Program-made: the position numbers and the translations under genes
Source of the DNA: an uncultured Clostridia bacterium
GTDB taxonomy: Bacteria > Bacillota > Clostridia > Christensenellales > Aristaeellaceae
Length of the DNA stretch: 36,319 bases
Direction: 5' to 3'
NCBI GenBank assembly: GCA_934670175.1
Contig: CAKUOX010000021.1
Span: 1-36,319 of the forward strand
Notes under the pieces: generated by a model
Told to the model about the DNA's origin: nothing
Databases searched by the model: none
What the model saw: the letters and a program-made list of their open reading frames with translations, nothing else
Part shown: piece by piece, positions 1 to 7,367 of the stretch
How the letters are laid out: the number at the start of each line of letters is the position of its first letter
Position numbering within the stretch: position 1 is the first letter of the stretch

Positions 1-158
1 TCGCTGCCGTCGTAGCCGATCACGTCGTCGCCCTGCCAGCAGTGCATCGATACCGGCACCGCGTCCGCCTTCGCCATTGCCTCGTCCACGTTCACGCCCA
101 CCTGCGCGTACTGCTCCTTCGCGTACTCATAGCCCTGTTGTATACTGCGATCTTTCAC
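1..158 (-). CDS. rhaA: L-rhamnose isomerase, N-terminal part (cut by window edge)
   Basis: Only the first 52 codons are in the window. The translation carries the RhaA N-terminal signature PVSMHCWQGDDV (about residues 35-46), preceded by the family's usual AKEQYA...GVNVDEA helix. RhaA interconverts L-rhamnose and L-rhamnulose in the cytoplasm. The start is GTG at 158; an ATG overlapping it (160-158) is followed at once by a stop, so it cannot be used. An AAGGAG ribosome site sits at 165-170. The gene follows the E3 gene on the same strand after an 88-nt gap that contains a strong stem-loop. Its GC is much higher (40 of the first 60 bases are G or C) than that of the dehydrogenase genes next to it, so shared ancestry with that block is doubtful. 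Confidence 0.88.
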   Translation of the reverse strand, partial: MKDRSIQQGYEYAKEQYAQVGVNVDEAMAKADAVPVSMHCWQGDDVIGYDGS

Positions 159-178
159 ATTTTTCTCCTTCCATATAA

Positions 179-206
179 GCTGAGCTGTCGCAATGGACAG
201 CTCAGC
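179..206 (-). terminator. Perfect 11-bp stem-loop between E3 and rhaA
   Basis: GCTGAGCTGTC (179-189) pairs perfectly with GACAGCTCAGC (196-206) around a 6-nt loop. It lies between the E3 stop codon and the rhaA ribosome site. In the minus-strand transcript it is followed by TTATATGG rather than a clean T-run, so it could be a weak terminator, an RNA-processing or stability element, or a boundary between two transcription units. Confidence 0.5.
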
Positions 207-246
207 CGCTCGTATTGAATTAAGACTTATAACCTTTCGTTCACGA

Positions 247-1605
247 TTACTGTCTTGCAGCATCTGCCAATGCTTCGCAAAGCGTTGGATGCGGATGCAT
301 GGTATCCGCCAGCTCTTCCAAAGTAGTTTCGAGACTCAAAGCAAGCACCATTTCACCAATCAAATCCGTTGCGTGTGGGCCGACGATTTTAGCGCCAAGT
401 ATCTCATGATATTCCGGCCCATAGAGGATTTTGATAAAACCTTCCGCCTTGCCCATAGACATTGCCTTACCGCTTGCGGCAAAGGAAAACTGTGCGATTT
501 CGTACGCTACGCCTGCTTTCTTCGCCTGCTTTTCCGAAAGACCGACACCTGCCATTTCAGGTTCGGTAAACACGCACCACGGCACAACACTTGTCTTAAC
601 CGTTGGTTTGTTCCCCATGATGACTTGTGCCGCATAGCGTCCCTGAGATGTCGCAGCATGTGCGAGCTGTGCTTTGCCATTGACGTCGCCAATTGCAAAA
701 ACATTTTCTACGCTTGTCTGATAGTTTTCATTGGTTTGAATACGGCCTCGATCCGTAAGTACGCCGATACCCTCGAGATTTAATCCCTGTGTATATGCAC
801 GCCGTCCGGTCGCGACGAGAACCTTATCGCATTCTACAGACAAGGCCATACCAGTAGTATCAGTATAGCGAACTACTTTACCAGTTGCACTATCCTCTAT
901 CGCCTGTACCTTGCAGGAAGTCTTTACGCTGTTGCTCATTCCCGAAAGTTTAAGATATTCCTGTGCAATATCTTCGTCCATTTCGGGCAAAATCTGCGGA
1001 CATGCCTCTAAGATAGTTACTTTCGTACCAATCTTCGAAAAAAACGCCGACAGCTCCAGACCAATCACACCGCCACCAATAACTGCCATACGCTCAGGAA
1101 GCTCTTTCAGTTCCAAAGCATCCGTACTATTCATGACATTCCGTCCATCAATTCCTGGAATGGGTGGCATGGAAGGCATCGAACCCGTCGCAATAATTGC
1201 AGCATCAAACGCAATTATACTTCGCTTATTTCCCGAATCCACGGCAATATGACTTTTGTCAGAAAAACTCGCATTACCTTCTACAACCTGGATTCCATGC
1301 TTGCGCATCAGGAACTGAACGCCATTTCGCAGGCGCTTGACGACGTCCTCCTTGCGGCTATACAAACGCGCATAATCCACCTTGCAATCGGAAACAGCAA
1401 TCCCAAATCTGTCAGCATTCTTCAGCGTTGCATACGTTTCCGCGCCAGACAGCAGCGTTTTGGTAGGAATGCAGCCGCAATTCAAGCATGTGCCTCCCAA
1501 ATGCGCTTTTTCAATCAAGCTAACCTCTGCACCCAGTTTGGCCAGCTCGATTGCGGCTTCATATCCACCTGGACCACCGCCGATAACGACAACTTTTTTA
1601 CTCAC
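247..1605 (-). CDS. acoL: Dihydrolipoyl dehydrogenase (E3) of an acetoin-dehydrogenase-like complex
   Basis: A 452-aa flavoprotein that reoxidises dihydrolipoamide on the E2 swinging arm and passes electrons to NAD. Visible motifs are the FAD-binding GGGPGG near the N-terminus (residues 9-14), the redox disulfide in GGTCLNCGCIPTK (Cys40/Cys45, with an extra Cys43), the NAD-binding GGGVIGLEL, and the C-terminal HPTLCE pair (His439/Glu444). Length is normal for the family. I chose the GTG at 1605: it begins VSKKVVVIGGG exactly at the Rossmann fold, whereas a longer frame adds 30 residues overlapping the E2 gene. It starts 13 nt after the E2 stop, so it is the last gene of the four-gene set. Assignment as E3 is secure; the acoL name follows from context. 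Confidence 0.92.
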   Translation of the reverse strand: MSKKVVVIGGGPGGYEAAIELAKLGAEVSLIEKAHLGGTCLNCGCIPTKTLLSGAETYATLKNADRFGIAVSDCKVDYARLYSRKEDVVKRLRNGVQFLMRKHGIQVVEGNASFSDKSHIAVDSGNKRSIIAFDAAIIATGSMPSMPPIPGIDGRNVMNSTDALELKELPERMAVIGGGVIGLELSAFFSKIGTKVTILEACPQILPEMDEDIAQEYLKLSGMSNSVKTSCKVQAIEDSATGKVVRYTDTTGMALSVECDKVLVATGRRAYTQGLNLEGIGVLTDRGRIQTNENYQTSVENVFAIGDVNGKAQLAHAATSQGRYAAQVIMGNKPTVKTSVVPWCVFTEPEMAGVGLSEKQAKKAGVAYEIAQFSFAASGKAMSMGKAEGFIKILYGPEYHEILGAKIVGPHATDLIGEMVLALSLETTLEELADTMHPHPTLCEALADAARQ

Positions 1606-1618
1606 ACCCTCAGCCCCT

Positions 1619-2959
1619 TCAAAATACCAGTGCAACGGGATTTGATAGCTGCGCAACAACTTCTTCCATGAACTCCGCCGCAGCCGCACCGTCAATCACC
1701 CTGTGATCTGCCGTCAGACTCAAGCCCATGCGATTTCGGATTGTCATTTCGCCATTTACGACGACAACTTTATCCTCCGAGCGTCCGATTCCGATGATCG
1801 CCGTCTCCGGCGGATTCAGTATCGGCGTGAAGAAATCAATACCCATTGCGCCAAGATTTGTAATTGTGAATGTTCCTCCTCGCATATCCTCCCCAGACAG
1901 ACTGCGATTGCGCGCACCTTCCACCAGGCGCATGCGTTCCAATGCAATTTCACGCATGGAGAGTTTATCTGCATTCTTTATTACAGGAACCAACAACCCG
2001 CCTTCGACCGCAACTGCAAGCCCAATATTTACATCCTTTTTGTATAGAATGTTATTCCCGTCCAGGGATACATTCATATATGGCTTGTTGGACAATGCAC
2101 GCGCACAGGCACGAATCAGCAAATCCGTCACTGTAATTCGCAGACCGGCCTTTTTCAGCTCCTCTTTAGCCATCCTATAGAACTTATCCAGTTCTGTAGT
2201 ATCCGCTTCGCGTATGAAGGTCACAACCGGCGAGGAGAAATAGCTTTCCGTCATTCTTGCCGCAATCGTCTTGCGCAGCGGACTCATCGGCCGCGCATCA
2301 GATGCGGTAGTTTCGTCGATCGACGGTTTCGACTGCGCAAACGTTTGCTTTTCGGCGCTAAAATTAGCAACCCTTTCAACGGCTGCAAGTACGTCCTTAC
2401 TATAAATGCGTCCCTCAATGCCAAGCGATGTAAGATCTATTCCCTTTTCCTTTGCAATCTTCTTGGCAAATGGCGTGGCAAGCGGCTTACCATGGTGTTT
2501 TAAGTACTCCTCCACATCCACCTTTCGTACGACCTGTCCATTTGCCGGTTTGATCGCTGCAATATCAAGATCATTATCCCGCGCAATCTTTTTCGCATAA
2601 GGCATTGCTAAAACGGTTTGGTTAGACTGTTCCGGCTTAGCCAGCACTGCTTCCTGTATTGCAGGCACTTCATGTGTATTTTCCACCTTTTCAGGTTCCG
2701 AGGCTGCACCCTCTGGTTTTTCGCCTTCTTCTAAAAGCTGGCCTACCACCGTCGTTACAGGTACAGTATCGCCTTCTTCTGCAATGATATGGAGATACCC
2801 ACTGTTCTTAGCTTCAGCAACCGCCGTAGCCTTGTCATATTCCATTTCATAAAGGGGCTCGCCCTTTTCGACGAACTCGCCTTCATTTTTTAACCATCTG
2901 ACAATCGTACCTGCTTGCATGGTTTGCCCCATGCGAATCATATAAATCTGCTTTGCCAT
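1619..2959 (-). CDS. acoC: Dihydrolipoamide acyltransferase (E2), one lipoyl domain and two E3-binding motifs
   Basis: A 446-aa E2 core protein. Residues 1-75 form a lipoyl domain with the attachment lysine at Lys43 in EYDKATA. Two peripheral-subunit-binding (PSBD) motifs follow, one starting around AMPYAKKIARDNDLDI and one around ATPFAKKIAKEKGIDL, each ending in a DV segment. After a linker comes the acyltransferase domain, beginning near SPLRKTIAARM and ending with the active-site HRVIDG (His419, Asp423). It transfers the acyl group from E1 to CoA. The ATG at 2959 is preferred over a GTG at 2968 because AAGGAG lies 8 nt before the ATG but overlaps the GTG. Two PSBDs after one lipoyl domain is unusual. 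The linker-coding part contains a perfect copy of the operon's operator palindrome (2337-2348). Confidence 0.9.
   Translation of the reverse strand: MAKQIYMIRMGQTMQAGTIVRWLKNEGEFVEKGEPLYEMEYDKATAVAEAKNSGYLHIIAEEGDTVPVTTVVGQLLEEGEKPEGAASEPEKVENTHEVPAIQEAVLAKPEQSNQTVLAMPYAKKIARDNDLDIAAIKPANGQVVRKVDVEEYLKHHGKPLATPFAKKIAKEKGIDLTSLGIEGRIYSKDVLAAVERVANFSAEKQTFAQSKPSIDETTASDARPMSPLRKTIAARMTESYFSSPVVTFIREADTTELDKFYRMAKEELKKAGLRITVTDLLIRACARALSNKPYMNVSLDGNNILYKKDVNIGLAVAVEGGLLVPVIKNADKLSMREIALERMRLVEGARNRSLSGEDMRGGTFTITNLGAMGIDFFTPILNPPETAIIGIGRSEDKVVVVNGEMTIRNRMGLSLTADHRVIDGAAAAEFMEEVVAQLSNPVALVF
2337..2348. promoter_or_regulatory. Second copy of the LacI-type operator palindrome, inside the E2 gene
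   Basis: The 12-bp perfect palindrome GCAAACGTTTGC is identical to the one at the main operon promoter (10526-10537); with flanking bases, 14 nt (CGCAAACGTTTGCT) match in the same orientation. It lies in sequence encoding the E2 linker between the second E3-binding motif and the catalytic domain. A given 12-mer is expected about 0.002 times per 36 kb by chance. Internal auxiliary operators are known for LacI-family repressors; that it binds here is inferred. Confidence 0.5.
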
Positions 2960-2984
2960 GATCTGCACTCCTTGTCAAATATCC

Positions 2985-3953
2985 TTACAATACGGACTTG
3001 ACGGCAGCAACGATCTTATCTACATTGGGCACGAATGCATCTTCCAGAACCGGGCTATAGGGAACAGGCGTATCCGGTGCGGTTACACGAACGATCGGTG
3101 CATCCAGATATTCAACGCAATTCTCGGCCACGCAAGCAGAAATTTCAGAAGCATAACCACCAGTGAGTACTGCTTCCTGAACAATAACCAGGCGATTAGT
3201 CTTCTTCACGGAGCGATAAATAACTTCTTTATCCAGCGGAACCAGCGTACGCGGGTCAATTACTTCAATATTGATGCCATCCTTCTTCAAAATGGCAGCT
3301 GCCTCTTCCGCGCGCCGCGCCATCAGACCCCATGCAACAACAGTAGCATCCTTTCCCTCAACCAGCACATCGGCACATCCGATCGGAACGCGCTTATTCT
3401 CGTCGACCTCGCCCGTCATGGAATACATGGCTTTATGTTCAATACAGACAACGGGATTATCATCTTCAATCGCCGCAGTTACCAGGCTATATGCATCCTG
3501 AGGCGTAGACGGGTATACCACTTTCAAACCAGGAATGTGGCAGAGCATTGCTTCCAGCGACTGTGAATGCTGTGCCGCAGCACGGATCGTGGCGCCTGCG
3601 GTCATTCGCATTACCATAGGCACCTTCGCCTTGCCACCAAACATATAGCGCATCTTTGCAGCCTGGTTCATGATTTCATCCATGCATACGCCCATGAAAT
3701 CCATATACATCAATTCAACGATGGGACGCATGCCTGCCAACGCAGCACCAACGCCCAGGCCGATAATGGCAGTTTCGCTAATCGGAGTTTCCATGCAACG
3801 GTTCTTGCCGAATTCCTCTTGCAAGCCTCTGGAGCAACCGAATGCACCGCCGAGTTTGCCTACATCCTCGCCCGCCAGAAAGACCGTCGGATCCTTCTTC
3901 ATGGCCTGTTCAATTGCCCGTCTAACGGCTTCCGAAATCGTAATCGTACTCAT
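2985..3953 (-). CDS. acoB: Acetoin/pyruvate dehydrogenase-type E1 beta subunit
   Basis: A 322-aa transketolase-like beta subunit that pairs with the alpha subunit to make the thiamine-diphosphate E1 component. Family signatures are FLAGEDVGKLGG (25-36), ETPISETAIIGLGVGAA (55-71), the active-site QHSQS (128-132) and PGLKVVYPSTPQDAY (141-155), followed by a transketolase C-terminal domain (DPRTLVPLD, VIVQEAVLTGG). Length is usual. An AAAGGG ribosome site precedes the ATG; the gene begins 27 nt after the alpha stop and ends 25 nt before the E2 start. Overall appearance is closest to AcoB of acetoin dehydrogenases, but E1 beta proteins for pyruvate and branched-chain acids are similar, so the substrate is not settled by sequence. 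Confidence 0.88.
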   Translation of the reverse strand: MSTITISEAVRRAIEQAMKKDPTVFLAGEDVGKLGGAFGCSRGLQEEFGKNRCMETPISETAIIGLGVGAALAGMRPIVELMYMDFMGVCMDEIMNQAAKMRYMFGGKAKVPMVMRMTAGATIRAAAQHSQSLEAMLCHIPGLKVVYPSTPQDAYSLVTAAIEDDNPVVCIEHKAMYSMTGEVDENKRVPIGCADVLVEGKDATVVAWGLMARRAEEAAAILKKDGINIEVIDPRTLVPLDKEVIYRSVKKTNRLVIVQEAVLTGGYASEISACVAENCVEYLDAPIVRVTAPDTPVPYSPVLEDAFVPNVDKIVAAVKSVL

Positions 3954-3980
3954 TTTAATATCCCTTTCTGCGTTTAGAAA

Positions 3981-4952
3981 TTAAGCGAACACATCTTCAT
4001 AAAGCGAATCAATCGTGGGAAGCGGACTTTCCATTGCGTATTCAACTGCTTCTTCCAGGTCTTTTTTGATGCGGGCGTCAATAGCATCCAATTCCGCAGC
4101 TTCAACCAGTTTTTCTTCAATCAGCTTATTGCGATACAGCTTAATCGGGTCGCGAGAAATCCACGCCTCGTGCTCAGACTTATCGCGATAGATATAGTCG
4201 TTCACATCCGGATCGCCTTCCCAATGGCCCCACTGTCTCCACGTCTTAAACTCCAGAAGCGTCGGGCCTTCGCCCTTGCGCGCGCGCTCTACAGCTTCCA
4301 GCGTGCCTTCATATACAGCCAGAACGTCATTTCCGTCAATCGTCTTTCCGGGGATGCCATATCCCTTCGCGCGGTCAGAAATGTCCGTCACGTTTGTCAA
4401 TTCCCGCTGAGAACCGGAAATGCCATAAAAATTATTCTCCAAAGCATAAATAACCGGGAGCTTCCATGCAGACGCGAGGTTCAGGCTCTCGTGAAAAGTG
4501 CCACGGTTGGACGCGCCGTCGCCAAAGAAGCAAACCGATACTGCGCCAGTCTTTAATTGCTTGCTTGCAAAGCCTGAGCCAACTACAATGGGAAGGCCCG
4601 CGCCTACGATGCCATTAGAGCCAAGAATGCCCAAATCCATATCACAAATGTGCATGGAGCCGCCCTTGCCCTTGCAGTAGCCGGTAGCTTTTCCAAACAG
4701 CTCTGCCATCATTTTTTTCAGATCGCCGCCCTTGGCAACCAGATGTCCATGACCTCTGTGCGTACTGGTGATGAAGTCCTTGCTGTCCAGTGCTGCACAG
4801 ACACCAGCTGCAACCGCTTCTTCACCTGCATAGAGATGCACCGAACCAGATACAAAACCATCGTTGTAAGTATCGCGCGCCGTCTGTTCAAATCCGCGGA
4901 TTTTCACCATACGCTCATACAAATCAAGCAGCTTACTCTTCTCAAATTCCAT
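3981..4952 (-). CDS. acoA: Acetoin/pyruvate dehydrogenase-type E1 alpha subunit
   Basis: A 323-aa alpha subunit of the thiamine-diphosphate-dependent E1. The cofactor motif runs from GDGASNRG (144-151) to LENN (171-174). Segments GSVHLYAGEEA (36-46), STHRGHGH (63-70) and GKGGSMHI (95-102) are typical; KATGYCKGKGGSMHICDMDLG recalls AcoA of acetoin dehydrogenases, which cleave acetoin into acetaldehyde and acetyl-CoA. A GGAGG site lies 8 nt before the ATG. It is the first of four closely spaced genes (gaps 27, 25 and 13 nt), so all four components of one complex are made together. It is separated from the upstream binding-protein gene by 152 nt with two stem-loops. The true substrate could be another 2-oxo acid or alpha-hydroxyketone. 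Confidence 0.88.
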   Translation of the reverse strand: MEFEKSKLLDLYERMVKIRGFEQTARDTYNDGFVSGSVHLYAGEEAVAAGVCAALDSKDFITSTHRGHGHLVAKGGDLKKMMAELFGKATGYCKGKGGSMHICDMDLGILGSNGIVGAGLPIVVGSGFASKQLKTGAVSVCFFGDGASNRGTFHESLNLASAWKLPVIYALENNFYGISGSQRELTNVTDISDRAKGYGIPGKTIDGNDVLAVYEGTLEAVERARKGEGPTLLEFKTWRQWGHWEGDPDVNDYIYRDKSEHEAWISRDPIKLYRNKLIEEKLVEAAELDAIDARIKKDLEEAVEYAMESPLPTIDSLYEDVFA

Positions 4953-4978
4953 TATTTGTGCCTCCGTTTTCTTCTTTG

Positions 4979-5012
4979 AACTCGAAATGCAGATATTTCT
5001 GCATTTCGAGTT
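4979..5012 (-). other. Perfect 15-bp stem-loop between binding-protein and E1 alpha genes
   Basis: Bases 4979-4993 pair without mismatch with 4998-5012 around a 4-nt loop. It lies just upstream of the E1 alpha ribosome site on the transcribed strand. No T-run follows, so a simple intrinsic terminator is not indicated. Such a stem can protect the upstream message from 3' exonucleases or mark a processing site, which would let the binding protein be made in excess. Confidence 0.5.
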
Positions 5013-5068
5013 ACTACGTTGTTTGGAGTCTGCACAGAAAACGCTCTGTACAGAGTTTTTTCCTCCGG

Positions 5069-5095
5069 ATACAGTGCCTCACCTGAGCACTGTAT
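5069..5095 (-). other. Stem-loop just after the binding-protein stop codon
   Basis: ATACAGTG (5069-5076) pairs with CACTGTAT (5088-5095), extendable by one C-G pair, with a short loop. It lies 9 nt past the stop of the binding-protein gene in the transcript. The following sequence is A-rich, not T-rich, so mRNA stabilisation or attenuation is more likely than intrinsic termination. Confidence 0.4.
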
Positions 5096-5104
5096 GCATT
5101 GGGA

Positions 5105-6280
5105 TTACCACTGCGTGGGATAGAAGTTATCTACGTTGTCAATAGTAATCATATCCGTGGGCAGATAGCCGACGGAGAGAACTTCTTCGCCATTGAAGTA
5201 AGCAGCAATATTGCGAGCGCAAACGCCAGCATCGCCTTCCGCAGACTGATAGTTGATGCAGAGGATATCACCGCTCTTTACCAGGTCCTGGCCCGTCTTG
5301 GAATTGCCCGCAGAAACAACCAGAATATCATCGCGTCCAGATTCCTTGATCGCATCAATGGTGCCGGTCGCCTGACCACCATCGTCTGCAAGATATACGG
5401 CCTTCAATTCATCGCCGAAACGAGTAATCCAGTCCGCAACAACCTGCTTGACATCCGCAGCTTCCAGACCCGGAGACTGAATGTCCAGCGTCTTGATATT
5501 CGGATAATCCTTCTTCAGCTGGGTGATCGGGCCATAGCAACGCGCATAGTAAGCAGAAATACCAACCATGTGCGTGATATAGGCAACGCCGCCTTCGCCG
5601 TTCATTGCTTCGCCCAGAACATCCGCAACCATGCGCATCTGCGCCCAGTCATCGGGACCACTCCACGCCACCATATACTGCATGGCATCAGCCGTGGTCA
5701 GGGTATTATAGCAGAATGCCGGAATGCCAGCCTGTGCAATCTTGCGGAACTGCTGCGTAGCACCTTCTGCAGAAACCGGAATCATCGCAATCGCATCGGG
5801 ATTGGCGTTGATCGCCTGCTCAACGAGCTGATTCTGCAGCGCCTGATCCCAGTTGGGAGACCAGATTTCACAAGTCATGCCCAGCGCTTCAACAGCCTTT
5901 TCCCAGCCACGCTTATTTGCCTCAGTCCAGGCAGCATCGCCATGCACGATTACGATGATGTGCTTGCCAATGCAGCCATCTTTGGGAGATTCCGGAACCA
6001 TGTCGGACTTCTGTTCAGCCGTAAAACCAACATATTCCATATCGAAATAATGGCCAGCATCATCCTCGGGCAGTGCTTCCGGATCCGCGGGACGCTCAGG
6101 GATTTCCTTGGCAACCGGTTCAGGCATCAGCAGTTGTCCATCCGTGCTCGTCGTTTCTGCAACCGCTTTTTCCCAGCGTTCAATGGACGCAGCGAGGTTG
6201 TCGGTCTCAGCAAGGGCCGCGCCTGCAAAAGTCGCAAGCAGCATCAGGATACTCAGGATCAGGGAAACGATTCTCTTCAT
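5105..6280 (-). CDS. Sugar ABC transporter substrate-binding protein (RbsB-like), no lipobox
   Basis: A 391-aa exported type I periplasmic-binding fold protein of the ribose/CUT2 group. Residues 1-25 form a signal peptide (MKRIV, hydrophobic core, ALA|E cleavage). The mature part has the two-lobe pattern: GKHIIVIVHGDAAWTEANKRGW opens lobe one, ANPDAIAMIPVSAEG is the usual second strand, and YLADDGGQATGTIDAIKESG with DDILVVSAGNS is the lobe-two ligand region. There is no cysteine at the cleavage site, so it is not a lipoprotein as most Gram-positive binding proteins are. The start at 6280 has GGAGG 8 nt upstream; a longer frame lacks any support. It ends the transporter gene set. Ligand unknown; a pentose, deoxysugar or related polyol is plausible. 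Confidence 0.88.
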   Translation of the reverse strand: MKRIVSLILSILMLLATFAGAALAETDNLAASIERWEKAVAETTSTDGQLLMPEPVAKEIPERPADPEALPEDDAGHYFDMEYVGFTAEQKSDMVPESPKDGCIGKHIIVIVHGDAAWTEANKRGWEKAVEALGMTCEIWSPNWDQALQNQLVEQAINANPDAIAMIPVSAEGATQQFRKIAQAGIPAFCYNTLTTADAMQYMVAWSGPDDWAQMRMVADVLGEAMNGEGGVAYITHMVGISAYYARCYGPITQLKKDYPNIKTLDIQSPGLEAADVKQVVADWITRFGDELKAVYLADDGGQATGTIDAIKESGRDDILVVSAGNSKTGQDLVKSGDILCINYQSAEGDAGVCARNIAAYFNGEEVLSVGYLPTDMITIDNVDNFYPTQW

Positions 6281-6326
6281 TGGGTATACCTCCATTTCTA
6301 TCTTGCAAGGGATCCAGTCCCTTCGC

Positions 6327-7367
6327 TCACCTGTTGGGCATTTTTTCCTGCAAGTACTCAATCATCAGGTTCGGTCTGGCTCCAACCATTTTTTGCCGCT
6401 TATACTCACCCAATGTTTCGTAAACCACACATGCAGCCAGCACAAGTCCCATCAATAGTATTTGCATCTCATATTTTCCGATCAGCGATGTCAATGCGGA
6501 AAACATCGCCTGTATTGCCAATGTGGCGACGAACGTATTGATTACATTGCCTTTTCCGCCGTGAACGTCCGTACCGCCAATAATCGTTGCAGTCAGCGCC
6601 ACCATCAATGGAGAAATGCCCTTTTCACCAGTGGTCGGTGTCGCCGTCGCCTGATAGATTCCAAATAAGGCTCCACCCAGCGCACAAACAATTGCCGAAA
6701 GCATAAATACCAGATTGGTTATTCGGTCGCTGTTTATTCCGGCCAGCCATGCGCTTTCCAGGTTTCCGCCCATGATATGAATGTTTCTGCCAAACCTCGT
6801 GCTGGTCAGCATCACTGAAAAGACAATTACCATTGCAATTGTAATCAGAAAGATTACTGAAAACGGCGTATGTGAAATATTGTAGGCCAATGCGTCCGTA
6901 AGACCATAATCGCCTTTTACGCTGATTTCAGCGCCATTGCAATAGATAAACATTCCGCCCTTCAGCACAAATTGCATGCCCAGCGTAGCAATGAAAGAAT
7001 GTATCTTTGCCTTTGTAACAAGCAGTCCGTTTGCAATACCGATTATCGCGCCCACGCCAACCACAATCAGCAATGACCATATCCACGGGAGCTTGGAAAG
7101 CGTATGCATTCCCAGCACCACGACAGCGCCCGTCGTAGACATGTAGCCAACCGAAAGATCCATATGGCCAGCGATCATGCACAGCGTGAAGCCAATGCCA
7201 ATAAAAGCATACAGTACCGTACTATTTAATATGGAGCGAATATTAAACAGCGTATAGAAATTCTTGGCGAATGCACCGAGAATCAGGATCAGGATTAGGA
7301 ACAGGTATGCTCTATATTCATTGAAGAAGCTGATGCTCAAGCGCTTTTTCTTTGTGTTATTCATCAT
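6327..7367 (-). CDS. CUT2 sugar ABC transporter permease (RbsC-like)
   Basis: A 346-aa integral membrane protein with about nine or ten hydrophobic segments, one half of the importer channel. It has the RbsC family pattern: NIRSILN after the first helix, MIAGHMDLSVGYM, the cytoplasmic TRFGRNIHIMGGN segment with LAGI after it, and GGTDVHGGKGN near the C-terminus. The start codon overlaps the stop of the preceding permease by 4 nt (ATGA), a sign of translational coupling. Presence of two different permeases suggests a heterodimeric channel, as in RhaPQ or LsrCD type importers rather than the RbsC homodimer. Confidence 0.9.
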   Translation of the reverse strand: MMNNTKKKRLSISFFNEYRAYLFLILILILGAFAKNFYTLFNIRSILNSTVLYAFIGIGFTLCMIAGHMDLSVGYMSTTGAVVVLGMHTLSKLPWIWSLLIVVGVGAIIGIANGLLVTKAKIHSFIATLGMQFVLKGGMFIYCNGAEISVKGDYGLTDALAYNISHTPFSVIFLITIAMVIVFSVMLTSTRFGRNIHIMGGNLESAWLAGINSDRITNLVFMLSAIVCALGGALFGIYQATATPTTGEKGISPLMVALTATIIGGTDVHGGKGNVINTFVATLAIQAMFSALTSLIGKYEMQILLMGLVLAACVVYETLGEYKRQKMVGARPNLMIEYLQEKMPNR

